In this document: piece after piece, positions 54,448-62,643 of the stretch | Layout of the letters: each line of letters opens with the position of its first letter | How positions within the stretch are numbered: the stretch's first letter is position 1 | Notes under the pieces: generated by a model | Database searches by the model: none | What the model was told of the DNA's origin: nothing | The model's input: only the letters and a program-made list of their open reading frames with translations | Translations under genes and position numbers: made by a program | From: Streptomyces muensis | GTDB taxonomy: Bacteria; Actinomycetota; Actinomycetes; Streptomycetales; Streptomycetaceae | Length of the DNA: 64,000 nt | Direction of reading: 5' to 3' | NCBI RefSeq assembly: GCF_021474425.1 | Contig: NZ_JAKEIP010000016.1 | Coordinates: forward strand, 16,800 to 80,799

Positions 54448-54454
54448 GCAGGTT

Positions 54455-54853
54455 CTACGGCAGTACCGCGAAGCCGTCGAGCTCCACCATCGCCCGTTCG
54501 TCCCAGAGCCGTACGACCTCCACGACCGCCATCGCCGGATAGTCGCGGCCGGCCAGCTTCCGCCAGATACGGCCGAGTTCGGCGACCTGGGCGCGGTACG
54601 CGGCGACGTCCGTGGCGTAGACGGTGACCCGCGCGAGGTCGGCCGGTGCGCCGCCGGCCGCCGACAGCGCGGCCATGAGGTTGGTGAGCGCCCGCTCGAA
54701 CTGCTCCGGCAGCGTCTCCCCGACCACCTTGCCGTCGGCGTCGAGCGCGGTCTGCCCGGCCAGGAACACCACGCGTGAGCCGGTGGCGACGACCGCGTGG
54801 GAGAAGCCGGTGGGCGGGGACAGGTCGGGCGGGTTGACGCGCTCGGTGGTCAC
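54455..54853 (-). CDS. RidA family protein (YjgF/UK114)
   Basis: The 132-residue protein has the RidA fold: GFSHAVVATGSRVVFLAGQTALDADGKVVGETLPEQFERALTNLMAALSAAGGAPADLARVTVYATDVAAY and YPAMAVVEVVRLWDERAMVELDGFAVLP. RidA proteins hydrolyse reactive enamine/imine intermediates, releasing ammonia. Here it is translationally coupled (GTGA overlap) to an acyl-CoA dehydrogenase in a cluster for an aminated aromatic acid, so I infer that it deaminates an enamine/imine CoA intermediate. Other cluster RidA-like proteins have unrelated roles, so this remains a hypothesis. Confidence 0.85.
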   Translation of the reverse strand: MTTERVNPPDLSPPTGFSHAVVATGSRVVFLAGQTALDADGKVVGETLPEQFERALTNLMAALSAAGGAPADLARVTVYATDVAAYRAQVAELGRIWRKLAGRDYPAMAVVEVVRLWDERAMVELDGFAVLP

Positions 54854-55980
54854 TGGCCGGCCTCCATGTCCGCGTACAGTTCCTTGGCGATGATGCCGCG
54901 TTGCACCTCGCTGGCGCCTTCGTAGACGCGCGGGGCGCGCACCTCGCGGTAGAGGTGCTCCAGCAGATGGCCGTGGCGCAGGGCACGGGCACCGTGCAAC
55001 TGGACCGCCCTGTCGACTACGTACTGCGCGGTCTCGGTCGCGAGCAGCTTCGCCATCGCGGCCCGCTTGGGCACGTCCGGGGCCTGATCGTCGTACGCCT
55101 GCGCCGCCGCGTACACCATGAGTCGGGCCGCCTCCGTGCGCAGGGCCATCTCGGCGACCTGGTGGGCGACCGTCTGGAGGTCCTTCAACTTGCCGCCGAA
55201 CGCGTCCCGTCGGGCGGTGTGGGCGAGGGTCGCGTCCAGGGCGGCCTGGGCCATGCCGACGGCGAACGCGCCGACGCTGGGCCGGAAGAGGTTGAGGGTG
55301 CCCATCGCGACCCGGAAGCCCCGGTCCGGTTCGCCCAGCACGTCGTCGGCGGTGACCGGGACGGCGTCGAAGTCGAGGCTGCCGATGGGGTGCGGGGACA
55401 GCATGTCGAGGGCCGCTCCGGTGAGGCCGGGCCGGTCGGCGGGCACCAGGAAGGCGGTGACGCCACGGGCGCCGGCGCCGGGGGTGGTGCGGGCGAACAC
55501 GGTGTAGAAGTCGGCCTCGGGGGCGTTGGAGATCCAGCACTTTTCGCCGGTGAGGCGCCAGCGGGCGGGGCCGTCGGGCTCGGCGGAGAGTTCCAGCGCC
55601 GCCGCGTCCGACCCGGCCCCCGGCTCGCTCAGCGCGAAGGCCGCCACCGTGCTCCCCTCGATCACGCCGGGCAGCCGGCGCTCCCGCTGGGCCGGGGTGC
55701 CGTAGGCGTGCACGGGGTGTGCGCCCAGGCCCTGGAGGGCGAGCGCGGTCTCGGCCTCCGTGCAGGCGTACGCGAGGGACTCCCGCATCAGACACAGGTC
55801 GACCGCACCCGAGGTGAACAGCCGCTTCAGCAGCCCCAGTTGGCCGAGCTCGGCGACGAGGGGGCGGTTGACGTGCCCGGGCTCGCCCTTCTCCGCGAGC
55901 GGGCGCAGCCGTTCGGCGGCCAGGGTGCGCAGCTCGGCACACCATGCGGTTTGCGGTGGATCGAGTGAGAATGCGGGCAT
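54850..55980 (-). CDS. Acyl-CoA dehydrogenase
   Basis: The 376-residue FAD enzyme introduces a double bond next to the CoA thioester. It shows FALSEPGAGSDAAALELSAE, WRLTGEKCWISNAPEADFYTVFART, GSLDFDAVPV and the C-terminal YEGASEVQRGIIAKELY with the catalytic Glu. Length is normal. The ATG at 55980 has GGGAGG upstream and the TTGACTGTCGTCAC operator lies 71 bp upstream. It is first in an operon with ridA and divergent from the CoA ligase, so it likely acts on ring-derived CoA intermediates in the same pathway. The frame extending to 58554 is a shadow of upstream genes. Confidence 0.9.
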   Translation of the reverse strand: MPAFSLDPPQTAWCAELRTLAAERLRPLAEKGEPGHVNRPLVAELGQLGLLKRLFTSGAVDLCLMRESLAYACTEAETALALQGLGAHPVHAYGTPAQRERRLPGVIEGSTVAAFALSEPGAGSDAAALELSAEPDGPARWRLTGEKCWISNAPEADFYTVFARTTPGAGARGVTAFLVPADRPGLTGAALDMLSPHPIGSLDFDAVPVTADDVLGEPDRGFRVAMGTLNLFRPSVGAFAVGMAQAALDATLAHTARRDAFGGKLKDLQTVAHQVAEMALRTEAARLMVYAAAQAYDDQAPDVPKRAAMAKLLATETAQYVVDRAVQLHGARALRHGHLLEHLYREVRAPRVYEGASEVQRGIIAKELYADMEAGQ

Positions 55981-56050
55981 TGCCGACCTCCCTGCGGGGC
56001 CGTCCATGACGAACCCTCTCGACGGACCTCCTCGACGATATCGCGCACCA

Positions 56051-56064
56051 TTGACTGTCGTCAC
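56051..56064. promoter_or_regulatory. Putative PaaX-like operator, copy 1
   Basis: TTGACTGTCGTCAC contains TGAC-tgtc-GTCA. It lies 71 bp upstream of the acyl-CoA dehydrogenase start, in the divergent region shared with the CoA ligase. The same 14 bases occur upstream of the crotonase gene at 61960 in the same orientation. On the minus strand GTGACG and GATATC are 16 bases apart, a possible -35/-10 pair. Confidence 0.7.
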
Positions 56065-56154
56065 CAACACGATACGCTCCCTGTGCGAGCCCACCAGAAC
56101 GCCAAGAAGCACGAAGCCCACAAGGCAGCCCACACGGCAAGGGGGCGAACCGCC

Positions 56155-57768
56155 ATGGCCGGTCTGCACCGCTCCGCCCACGTCGACACCTTCGCCCGCG
56201 AGCATCTGCCACCGCCCGACCAGTGGCCCGAGCTCCACTTCGACCTGCCGGGGCTGCGCTACCCCGATCGGCTCAACGCCGCCGCCGAGTTGCTCGACGG
56301 CCCGCCCGACGAGCGCCCCGCGTTCCACACCCCGTCCGGCGACACATGGACGTACGCCACACTGCGTGCCCGCGTCGACCGGATCGCACATGTGCTCACC
56401 ACCCACCTCGGCGTCGTCCCGGGCAACCGGGTGCTGCTGCGCGGCCCGACCACGCCCTGGCTCGCCGCCTGCTGGCTGGCGGTGCTGAAGGCGGGCGCGG
56501 TCGCCGTCACCGTCCTGGCCCAGCAGCGGCCGCACGAGCTGCGGACCATCTGCGAGATCGCCCAGGTGCGGCACGCACTGTGCGACATCCGGGCCGTCGA
56601 CGACCTCGCCAAGGCCGAGATTCCGGGCCTGCGCATCACCACGTACGGCGGCGACGCCCCCGACGACCTCCTGCGCCGCCCCGCGCCCGACGAGCCGTAC
56701 CCCGCCGCCGACACCGCGGCCGACGACGTCGCCCTCATCGCCTTCACCTCGGGGACCACCGGACGGCCCAAAGGCTGTATGCACTTCCACCGGGACGTGC
56801 TCGCGATAGCCGACACCTTCTCGGAGCATGTGCTCCAACCACATGTGGGCGATGTCTTCACCGGCAGTCCGCCGCTCGGCTTCACCTTCGGTCTCGGCGG
56901 CCTCGTCATCTTCCCGATGCGGGCCGGCGCCAGCGCCCTGCTCCTCGAACAGGCCGGTCCCAAGCAGCTGTTGCCCGCGATCGGCGAGCACCGGGTGTCG
57001 GTGCTGTTCACCGCTCCGACGGCGTACCGCGCCATGCTCGACGAACTCGACTCGCACGACATCTCCTCGCTGCGCCGCTGTGTCTCCGCGGGCGAGAACC
57101 TGCCCGCCGCCACCTGGCAGGCCTGGCACGAGCGCACCGGGCTGCGCATCATCAACGGCATCGGCGCCACCGAGCTGCTGCACATCTTCATCTCCGCCGC
57201 CGACGAGCACATCCGGCCCGGCACGACGGGGCGGCCGGTACCGGGCTGGCACGCGCGCGTGGTGGACCACGAGGGCCTGGAGCTGCCCGACGGGGAGCCC
57301 GGACTGCTCGCCGTGCGCGGACCGGTCGGCTGCCGCTATCTCGCCGATCCCAGGCAGCGCGAGTACGTACGCGACGGCTGGAACATCACCGGCGACACCT
57401 ACGTCCGGGAGAGTGACGGCTACTTCCGCTATGTCGCCCGCGCGGACGACATGATCATCTCGGCCGGCTACAACATCGCGGGCCCCGAGGTCGAGGAGGC
57501 CCTGCTGCGCCACCCCGACGTGCTGGAGACGGCGGTGGTGGGACGGCCGGACGAGGCGCGCGGACAGGTCGTGGTGGCATACGCGGTGCTCAGGGAGGGC
57601 GCGCGACGCGACGTGGAGGCGCTGCGGGCGTTCGTCAAGGCCGAGCTGGCGCCGTACAAGTGTCCGCGCGAGATCGTCTTCCTGGATGCCCTGCCGCGCA
57701 CCGCGACCGGCAAGCTCCAGCGCTTCCGGCTGCGCGAGGCCGGACACCCTCGGGGTGACCAGCAGTGA
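56155..57768 (+). CDS. Benzoate/2-aminobenzoate-type acyl-CoA ligase
   Basis: The 537-residue AMP-forming ligase activates an aromatic acid with ATP and CoA. Motifs are AFTSGTTGRPKGCMHFHRD (P-loop A3), FTAPTAYRAMLDELD, INGIGATELLHIFISA (A5), WNITGDTYVRESDGYFRYVARADDMIISAGYNIAGPEVE (A7-A8) and PRTATGKLQRFRL with the catalytic Lys (A10). GATELLHIFIS is typical of benzoate and 2-aminobenzoate CoA ligases. The exact acid cannot be read, but the two-domain monooxygenase in the cluster favours 2-aminobenzoate (anthranilate) or salicylate. The ATG at 56155 has AGGGGG upstream. It is followed after 15 bp by a PaaX-like regulator. Confidence 0.88.
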   Translation: MAGLHRSAHVDTFAREHLPPPDQWPELHFDLPGLRYPDRLNAAAELLDGPPDERPAFHTPSGDTWTYATLRARVDRIAHVLTTHLGVVPGNRVLLRGPTTPWLAACWLAVLKAGAVAVTVLAQQRPHELRTICEIAQVRHALCDIRAVDDLAKAEIPGLRITTYGGDAPDDLLRRPAPDEPYPAADTAADDVALIAFTSGTTGRPKGCMHFHRDVLAIADTFSEHVLQPHVGDVFTGSPPLGFTFGLGGLVIFPMRAGASALLLEQAGPKQLLPAIGEHRVSVLFTAPTAYRAMLDELDSHDISSLRRCVSAGENLPAATWQAWHERTGLRIINGIGATELLHIFISAADEHIRPGTTGRPVPGWHARVVDHEGLELPDGEPGLLAVRGPVGCRYLADPRQREYVRDGWNITGDTYVRESDGYFRYVARADDMIISAGYNIAGPEVEEALLRHPDVLETAVVGRPDEARGQVVVAYAVLREGARRDVEALRAFVKAELAPYKCPREIVFLDALPRTATGKLQRFRLREAGHPRGDQQ

Positions 57769-57783
57769 TCCGCACGAACTAAG

Positions 57784-58596
57784 ATGATCAACGTGTCCGA
57801 CCAGCATGCACCACGGTCTCTCATCGTCACGCTCTACGGCGCCTACGGCCGCTACATGCCCGGCCCGGTGCCGGTCGCCGAGCTGATCAGACTGCTGGCC
57901 GCGGTCGGCGTGGACGCCCCTTCCGTACGGTCGTCGGTGTCCCGCCTGAAGCGGCGCGGGCTGCTGCTGCCGGCCCGGACGGCGCAGGGCGCGGCCGGGT
58001 ACGAACTCTCCCCGGACGCACGCCAGTTGCTGGACGACGGCGACCGCCGTATCTACACCACCGCGGCGCCGGACGACGAGGGCTGGGTGCTCGCGGTGTT
58101 CTCGGTGCCGGAGAGCGAGCGGCAGAAGCGGCACGTCCTGCGCTCCCGGCTGGCGGGTCTCGGCTTCGGGACGGCGGCTCCGGGCGTGTGGATCGCGCCG
58201 GCGCGGCTCTACGAGGAGGCCCGGCACACTCTTCAGCGGTTGCGCCTGGAGGAGTACGTCGACTTCTTCCGCGGTGAGCATCTCGGCTTCACCCCGACCG
58301 CCGAGGCCGTCGCCCGCTGGTGGGACCTGGCCGCCATCGCCAAGGCACACGAGGCGTTCCTCGACCGGCACGCGCGCGTGCTGCACGACTGGGAACGCCG
58401 ACCGGACACCGAACCCGAGGAGGCCTACCGCGACTACCTGCTCGCCCTGGACTCCTGGCGCCACCTCCCCTACACCGACCCCGGCCTGCCCGCCCGGCTG
58501 CTGCCCGAGGACTGGCCGGGCGCCCGCTCGGCCGCCGTCTTCCGCGGACTGCACGAGCGCCTACGGGACGCGGGAGCCACCTACGCCGGTCTGTGA
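57784..58596 (+). CDS. PaaX-family transcriptional repressor
   Basis: The 270-residue regulator has an N-terminal winged helix (residues 10-75: RSLIVTLYGAYGRYMPGPVPVAELIRLLAAVGVDAPSVRSSVSRLKRRGLLLPART), a central domain and a C-terminal domain with RHLPYTDPGLPARLLPEDWPGARSAAVF, the PaaX order. PaaX proteins bind aryl-CoA inducers such as phenylacetyl-CoA. It sits behind the CoA ligase and is the only regulator in the cluster, so I infer it binds the TTGACTGTCGTCAC sites and responds to the CoA thioester. No clear Shine-Dalgarno precedes the ATG; a GTG at 57793 is an alternative. Confidence 0.88.
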   Translation: MINVSDQHAPRSLIVTLYGAYGRYMPGPVPVAELIRLLAAVGVDAPSVRSSVSRLKRRGLLLPARTAQGAAGYELSPDARQLLDDGDRRIYTTAAPDDEGWVLAVFSVPESERQKRHVLRSRLAGLGFGTAAPGVWIAPARLYEEARHTLQRLRLEEYVDFFRGEHLGFTPTAEAVARWWDLAAIAKAHEAFLDRHARVLHDWERRPDTEPEEAYRDYLLALDSWRHLPYTDPGLPARLLPEDWPGARSAAVFRGLHERLRDAGATYAGL

Positions 58597-58687
58597 CCGC
58601 GGGCACGCCGTACGCGCCGCTGACGGAACCCTCCCCGACGGCGACGAGATACGCCGCTTCCGACGCTCACGGCGGGCATGGCTGATG

Positions 58688-60973
58688 TCAGCTCCCCAGG
58701 GTGAGCCGGGGTTTGGGGGCGTCCGTGCGGCCGGTCTGCGGACGGCGGCTGCCCGCCCGGTACGGCGCCGGCCAGACGACGCCCGGACCGTCGTAGCCCT
58801 GCTCGGCCGCCGCGTGCAACGTCCAGTGCGGGTCGTAGAGGTGCGGGCGGGCCAGGGCGCACAGGTCCGTACGGCCCGCCAGGATCAGGGAGTTGACGTC
58901 GTCCCAGGAGGAGATGGCGCCGACCGCGATCACCGGCAGCCCGGTGGCGTGCCGGATCCGGTCGGCGTACGGCGTCTGGTACGACCGCCCGTACTCCGGC
59001 TGCTCGTCGGCCACGACCTGCCCGGTGGACACGTCGACGGCATCGGCGCCGTGCGCGGCGAAGGCACGGGCGATCCGGACGGCGTCCTCGGCGGTCGTAC
59101 CGCCCTCGGCCCAGTCGGTGGCGGAGATCCGGACGGTCATGGGCCGTTCCTCGGGCCACACCGCCCGTACGGCGTCGAAGACTTCCAGCGGGAAGCGGAG
59201 CCGTTTGTCCAGCGAGCCGCCGTAGGCGTCGGTGCGGCGGTTGGTCAGCGGAGAGAGGAAACCGGAGAGCAGATAGCCGTGCGCGCAGTGGAGTTCGAGG
59301 AGGTCGAACCCGGCGCGGGCGGCGCGCCAGGCGGCCGCCGTGAACTGCTCGCGGATATCGGTGAGTTGGGAGCGGGTCAGCTCGCGCGGGGTCTGGCCGT
59401 ACGGCTTGTAGGGGATCGGGGACGGGGCGACGAGCGGCCAGTTGCCGTCCTCCAGCGGCTCGTCGATGCCCTCCCACATCAGCTTGGTCGAGCCCTTGCG
59501 GCCGCTGTGGCCGAGTTGCACGCCGATCGCGGTGCCGGGTGCCTGGGCGTGCACGAACTGGACGATCCGCCGCCAGGCCTCCCCCTGCTTGCCGGTGTAG
59601 AGGCCGGCGCAGCCGGGGGTGATCCGGCCCTCGGGGCTGACGCACACCATCTCGGTCATGACCAGTCCGGCGCCGCCGAGGGCGCGGGCGCCCAGGTGGA
59701 CAAGGTGGAAATCGCCGGGGACACCGTCCGTCGCCGAGTACATGTCCATCGGGGACACGACGACCCGGTTGCGCAGGGTCAGGCCGCGCAGCCGGAACGG
59801 GGTGAACATCGGCGGTGTACCGGGCGGACAGCCGAAGTCCCGCTCCACGGCCTCGGTGAAGTGGGCGTCGCGAAGGCGCAGGTTGTCGTGGGTGACGCGG
59901 CGGCTGCGGGTGAGGAGGTTGAAGGCGAACTGGCGGGGCGGCTGGTCGAGGTAGAGCCCGAGGTTCTCGAACCACTCCAGGCTGGCGCGGGCGGCCCGCT
60001 GCGTGGAGGCGACGACCGGCTTGCGCTCCCCCTCGTACGCCGCCAACGCCCGCTCCAGGGTGGGCTGTTCCTCCAGGCAGGCGGCGAGCGCGAGGGCGTC
60101 CTCGACGGCGAGCTTGGTGCCGGAGCCGATGGAGAAGTGGGCGGTGTGGGCGGCGTCGCCGAGCAGGACGACGTTGCCGTGCGACCAGCGTTCGTTGACG
60201 ACCGTGCGGAAGGTGGTCCACGCCGACTTGTTGGACCTGAGCGGCCGTCCGCCGAGCGCTTCCGCGAAGATCTTGGCGCAGCGCTCGACGGACTCCGCTT
60301 CGTCGAGTTCCGCGAATCCGGCCGCCTGCCAGACCTCCTCCCGCATCTCGACGATCACCGTGGAGGCGTCGGCGGCGTAGGGGTAGCCGTGCAGTTGCAT
60401 CACGCCGTGTTCGGTCTCGGCGATCTCGAAGCGGAAGGATTCGAAGGCGAAGTCCGCCGCGAGCCAGATGTAGCGGCAGTGGTGTTCGGCCACATGTGGG
60501 CGGAACACATGGCTGTAGGCCTCGCGGGTGGTGCTGTGCACGCCGTCTGCGGCGATGACCAGGTCGTATGCCTCTGAGAGGGTGCGCGGGGGTGGCGCCT
60601 CGGAGCGGAAGCGGAGGTCTACGCCGAGTTCGTGGCAGCGGGCGTGGAGGATTTCGAGGAGGCGTTTTCTGCCTAGGGCCGCGAAGCCGTGTCCTCCGGA
60701 GGTTTGGCGGGTGTTTCGGTGGACGATGTCGATGTCGTCCCAGCGGGTGAAGTGGGCCTGGAGTGCTTCGTAGACGGTGGGGTCGGCGTGTTCGATGCCG
60801 CCGAGGGTTTCGTCGGAGAGGACGACTCCGAAGCCGAAGGTGTCGTCGGGGGCGTTGCGTTCCCAGACGGTGATCTCGCGGTCCGGGTCTAGGCGCTTCA
60901 GTAGGGCGGCGGCGTAGAGCCCTCCCGGGCCGCCGCCGATGATCGCGACACGAAGGGGGTGGTTGATCGTCAT
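58688..60973 (-). CDS. Two-domain flavoprotein: 2-aminobenzoyl-CoA monooxygenase/reductase or salicylyl-CoA 5-hydroxylase
   Basis: The 761-residue protein fuses a class A FAD monooxygenase (residues 1-365: VAIIGGGPGGLYAAALLKRLDPD, GVVLSDETL, and GDAAHTAHFSIGSGTKLAVEDALALAACL, the FAD-binding GD motif) to an old-yellow-enzyme barrel (about 375-745: FTPFRLRGLTLRNRVVVSPMDMYSA, GVQLGHSGRKG, LELHCAHGYLLSGFLSPLTNRRTDAYGGS). This architecture is known from Azoarcus 2-aminobenzoyl-CoA monooxygenase/reductase and from proteins annotated as salicylyl-CoA 5-hydroxylase. The first domain hydroxylates the ring of the CoA ester and the second reduces it. I prefer the ATG at 60973; 60991 is also possible. 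A dispersed repeat separates it from the crotonase gene. Confidence 0.88.
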   Translation of the reverse strand: MTINHPLRVAIIGGGPGGLYAAALLKRLDPDREITVWERNAPDDTFGFGVVLSDETLGGIEHADPTVYEALQAHFTRWDDIDIVHRNTRQTSGGHGFAALGRKRLLEILHARCHELGVDLRFRSEAPPPRTLSEAYDLVIAADGVHSTTREAYSHVFRPHVAEHHCRYIWLAADFAFESFRFEIAETEHGVMQLHGYPYAADASTVIVEMREEVWQAAGFAELDEAESVERCAKIFAEALGGRPLRSNKSAWTTFRTVVNERWSHGNVVLLGDAAHTAHFSIGSGTKLAVEDALALAACLEEQPTLERALAAYEGERKPVVASTQRAARASLEWFENLGLYLDQPPRQFAFNLLTRSRRVTHDNLRLRDAHFTEAVERDFGCPPGTPPMFTPFRLRGLTLRNRVVVSPMDMYSATDGVPGDFHLVHLGARALGGAGLVMTEMVCVSPEGRITPGCAGLYTGKQGEAWRRIVQFVHAQAPGTAIGVQLGHSGRKGSTKLMWEGIDEPLEDGNWPLVAPSPIPYKPYGQTPRELTRSQLTDIREQFTAAAWRAARAGFDLLELHCAHGYLLSGFLSPLTNRRTDAYGGSLDKRLRFPLEVFDAVRAVWPEERPMTVRISATDWAEGGTTAEDAVRIARAFAAHGADAVDVSTGQVVADEQPEYGRSYQTPYADRIRHATGLPVIAVGAISSWDDVNSLILAGRTDLCALARPHLYDPHWTLHAAAEQGYDGPGVVWPAPYRAGSRRPQTGRTDAPKPRLTLGS

Positions 60974-60994
60974 CGGCGGCTGCGGGTTCATTGT

Positions 60995-61022
60995 GGCTGG
61001 TCGCGCAGTTCCCCGCGCCCCT
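60995..61022. repeat. Dispersed repeat, copy 2 (inverted core)
   Basis: The 28 bases are the reverse complement of the core at 6051-6078 and 62651-62678. They occupy the short gap between the crotonase stop and the flavoprotein start, so the element was inserted into, or is tolerated in, an operon junction, and may influence translation of the downstream gene. Confidence 0.8.
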
Positions 61023-61058
61023 GAGGTTGGGACAGCTCCCTCGGCCGAAGACATCTCC

Positions 61059-61886
61059 CTACCTCCCCTGCCATTTCGGCGGGCGCTTCTCCGTGAACGC
61101 CGCGTGGAATTCCGCGTAGTCCTCGCCGTTCATCAGCAGGGCCTGTGTCGACGCGTCCATTTCCACCGCTGCCGCCAGCGGCATGTCCAGTTCGGCCGTC
61201 AGCAGGGCCTTCGTCTGGGCGTAGGCCAGGGCCGGGCCGTCGGCCAGGTGGCGGGCCAGGGTCGCGGCAGCCTCGTCCACCCCGCCCTCCTCCGTCAGCT
61301 GGCTGATCAGGCCGATGCGCTCGGCCTCCGGTGCCCGCACCGGCTCCCCCAGCATCAGCAGGCGGGTCGCATGGCCCAGGCCCACGACCCTCGGCAGCAG
61401 ATACGCCGCGCCCATGTCGCCGCCGGACAGGCCGACCCGGGTGAAGAGGAAGGCGAAGCGGGCGGTGGGGTCGGCGACGCGGAAGTCGGCCGCGAGGGCC
61501 AGGACCGCCCCGGCCCCGGCAGCCACCCCGTGCACGGCCGCGATCACCGGGAACGGACACTCCCGTACGGCCCGGACGACCTGCCCGGTCATCCGGTTGA
61601 AGTCGAGGAGCTGGGCGGTGTCCATGGCCAGGGTCGCGCCGATGATGTCGTCGACGTCGCCGCCGGAGCAGAAGCCGCGGCCCTCGCCGGCCAGCACCAG
61701 GGCCCGTACCGACCGCTCCCGGGACAGCTCGGCGAGCAGATCGCGCAGGTCGGCGTAGGCGCCGAAGGTGAGCGCGTTGAGTTTCTCGGGGCGGGCGAGG
61801 GTGACGGTGGCGACCCCGTCGGCGTGCTCGACCCGCAGATGCTTCCAGTCGGAGGTGCGGGCGGCGGAGCCGGTGAAGGGACTCAT
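61059..61886 (-). CDS. Crotonase-fold (enoyl-CoA hydratase/isomerase family) protein
   Basis: The 275-residue protein has VEHADGVATVTLARPEKLNALTFGAYADLRDLLAEL, VLAGEGRGFCSGGDVDDI for the oxyanion hole, and AVHGVAAGAGAVLALAADFRVADPTARFAFLFTRVGLSGGDMGAAYLLPRVVG. The two Glu residues of hydratases are absent: GAGAVLA replaces GG-CE-A and FTRVGL replaces QPEIGL. So simple hydration is doubtful; an isomerase or ring-opening hydrolase role is possible. It is the first gene of the operon with the two-domain flavoprotein, 85 bp upstream, with the conserved operator 74 bp before its ATG. GAGGAGG precedes the start. Confidence 0.85.
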   Translation of the reverse strand: MSPFTGSAARTSDWKHLRVEHADGVATVTLARPEKLNALTFGAYADLRDLLAELSRERSVRALVLAGEGRGFCSGGDVDDIIGATLAMDTAQLLDFNRMTGQVVRAVRECPFPVIAAVHGVAAGAGAVLALAADFRVADPTARFAFLFTRVGLSGGDMGAAYLLPRVVGLGHATRLLMLGEPVRAPEAERIGLISQLTEEGGVDEAAATLARHLADGPALAYAQTKALLTAELDMPLAAAVEMDASTQALLMNGEDYAEFHAAFTEKRPPKWQGR

Positions 61887-61959
61887 GACGTGCGGCCTCC
61901 TCGGGCGGACGGCGGGCACTGCCTCAGTGAGCTCTACCCTTCGAAGCTATCACCCAACT

Positions 61960-61973
61960 TTGACTGTCGTCAC
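61960..61973. promoter_or_regulatory. Putative PaaX-like operator, copy 2
   Basis: TTGACTGTCGTCAC, identical to 56051-56064 and in the same orientation, lies 74 bp upstream of the crotonase start (copy 1 is 71 bp upstream of the dehydrogenase). The minus strand again has GTGACG and GATAGC 16 bases apart, and CACGATA follows both copies on the plus strand. Confidence 0.7.
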
Positions 61974-62190
61974 GGTCGCACGATAACCCATTCGGGTGTG
62001 ACCTGGCCCCGTCACATCCGTCACGGCTCGTCGACACCCGCGTAACGGTGGGATCAGCCGCGCGAGGCCGGCCGTTCACCCGGGTAAGCCGCCCTTCAGT
62101 CGGGGCCGAAGGTCCCGAACGGTGCCCTTCGGGAGCCTCTGCGGGGTGGCGCCGTACCATTCATAAGGTTGAAAGCAGGACAGCCTGCTC

Positions 62191-62643
62191 ATGAACGGAC
62201 CCGCCTTGCAAGATCGCCCCTCAGCCTCCGCCTCCTGGCGTATAGCGCTTCCGCACACGGCCGCCGCCGTGCCCGTGGCGCGTGCTCTGGTCCGTACGGC
62301 GCTGGCCGAGCTGGAGCATGCGGCCGACTGCGACACCGCGGAGCTGCTGACGGCGGAGCTGGTCGCGAACGCGGTGGAGCACACCGCGGGCACCGGCCCG
62401 ATAGAACTCGTGCTGGAGCTGCTGCCCTCCGGCTGCCAGGTCGAGGTCCACGACCCGGACCCGGCCCCACCGGGTGATCTGACCAAGCCGAGCGGCAAGG
62501 ATCCCGACCCCTGGCAGGAGCACGGCCGCGGCCTACTCCTGATCCGCGCCCTCAGCTCCTCCTGCGGCCACCGACCGACGGACACGGGCAAGGCGGTCTG
62601 GTTCAGACTGCCGACGGTGCCGGCCCAACGCCGCCCTGCGTAA
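62191..62643 (+). CDS. HATPase-domain protein (anti-sigma/RsbW-like ATP-binding protein)
   Basis: The 150-residue protein has the compact HATPase_c_2 fold: VARALVRTALAELEHAADCDTAELLTAELVANAVEHTAGTGPIELVLELLPSGCQVEVHDPDPAPP, with the N box ELVANAVEHT, the D box and GRGLLLIRALSSSCGH as G box. Streptomyces has dozens of such RsbW/SpoIIAB-like proteins, which bind sigma or anti-anti-sigma factors or act in conservons. No partner gene is adjacent, so the target is unknown. A 6-bp hairpin with arms AGCAGG (62174-62179) and CCTGCT ends two bases before the ATG and may limit ribosome access. Confidence 0.85.
   Translation: MNGPALQDRPSASASWRIALPHTAAAVPVARALVRTALAELEHAADCDTAELLTAELVANAVEHTAGTGPIELVLELLPSGCQVEVHDPDPAPPGDLTKPSGKDPDPWQEHGRGLLLIRALSSSCGHRPTDTGKAVWFRLPTVPAQRRPA

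Noticed and set aside
54455..61886. Salicylate to gentisate degradation cluster
   Set aside because: The flavoprotein is often annotated salicylyl-CoA 5-hydroxylase, but gentisate dioxygenase is missing, while acyl-CoA dehydrogenase, crotonase and RidA genes are present. The 2-aminobenzoyl-CoA route fits better, although not proven.
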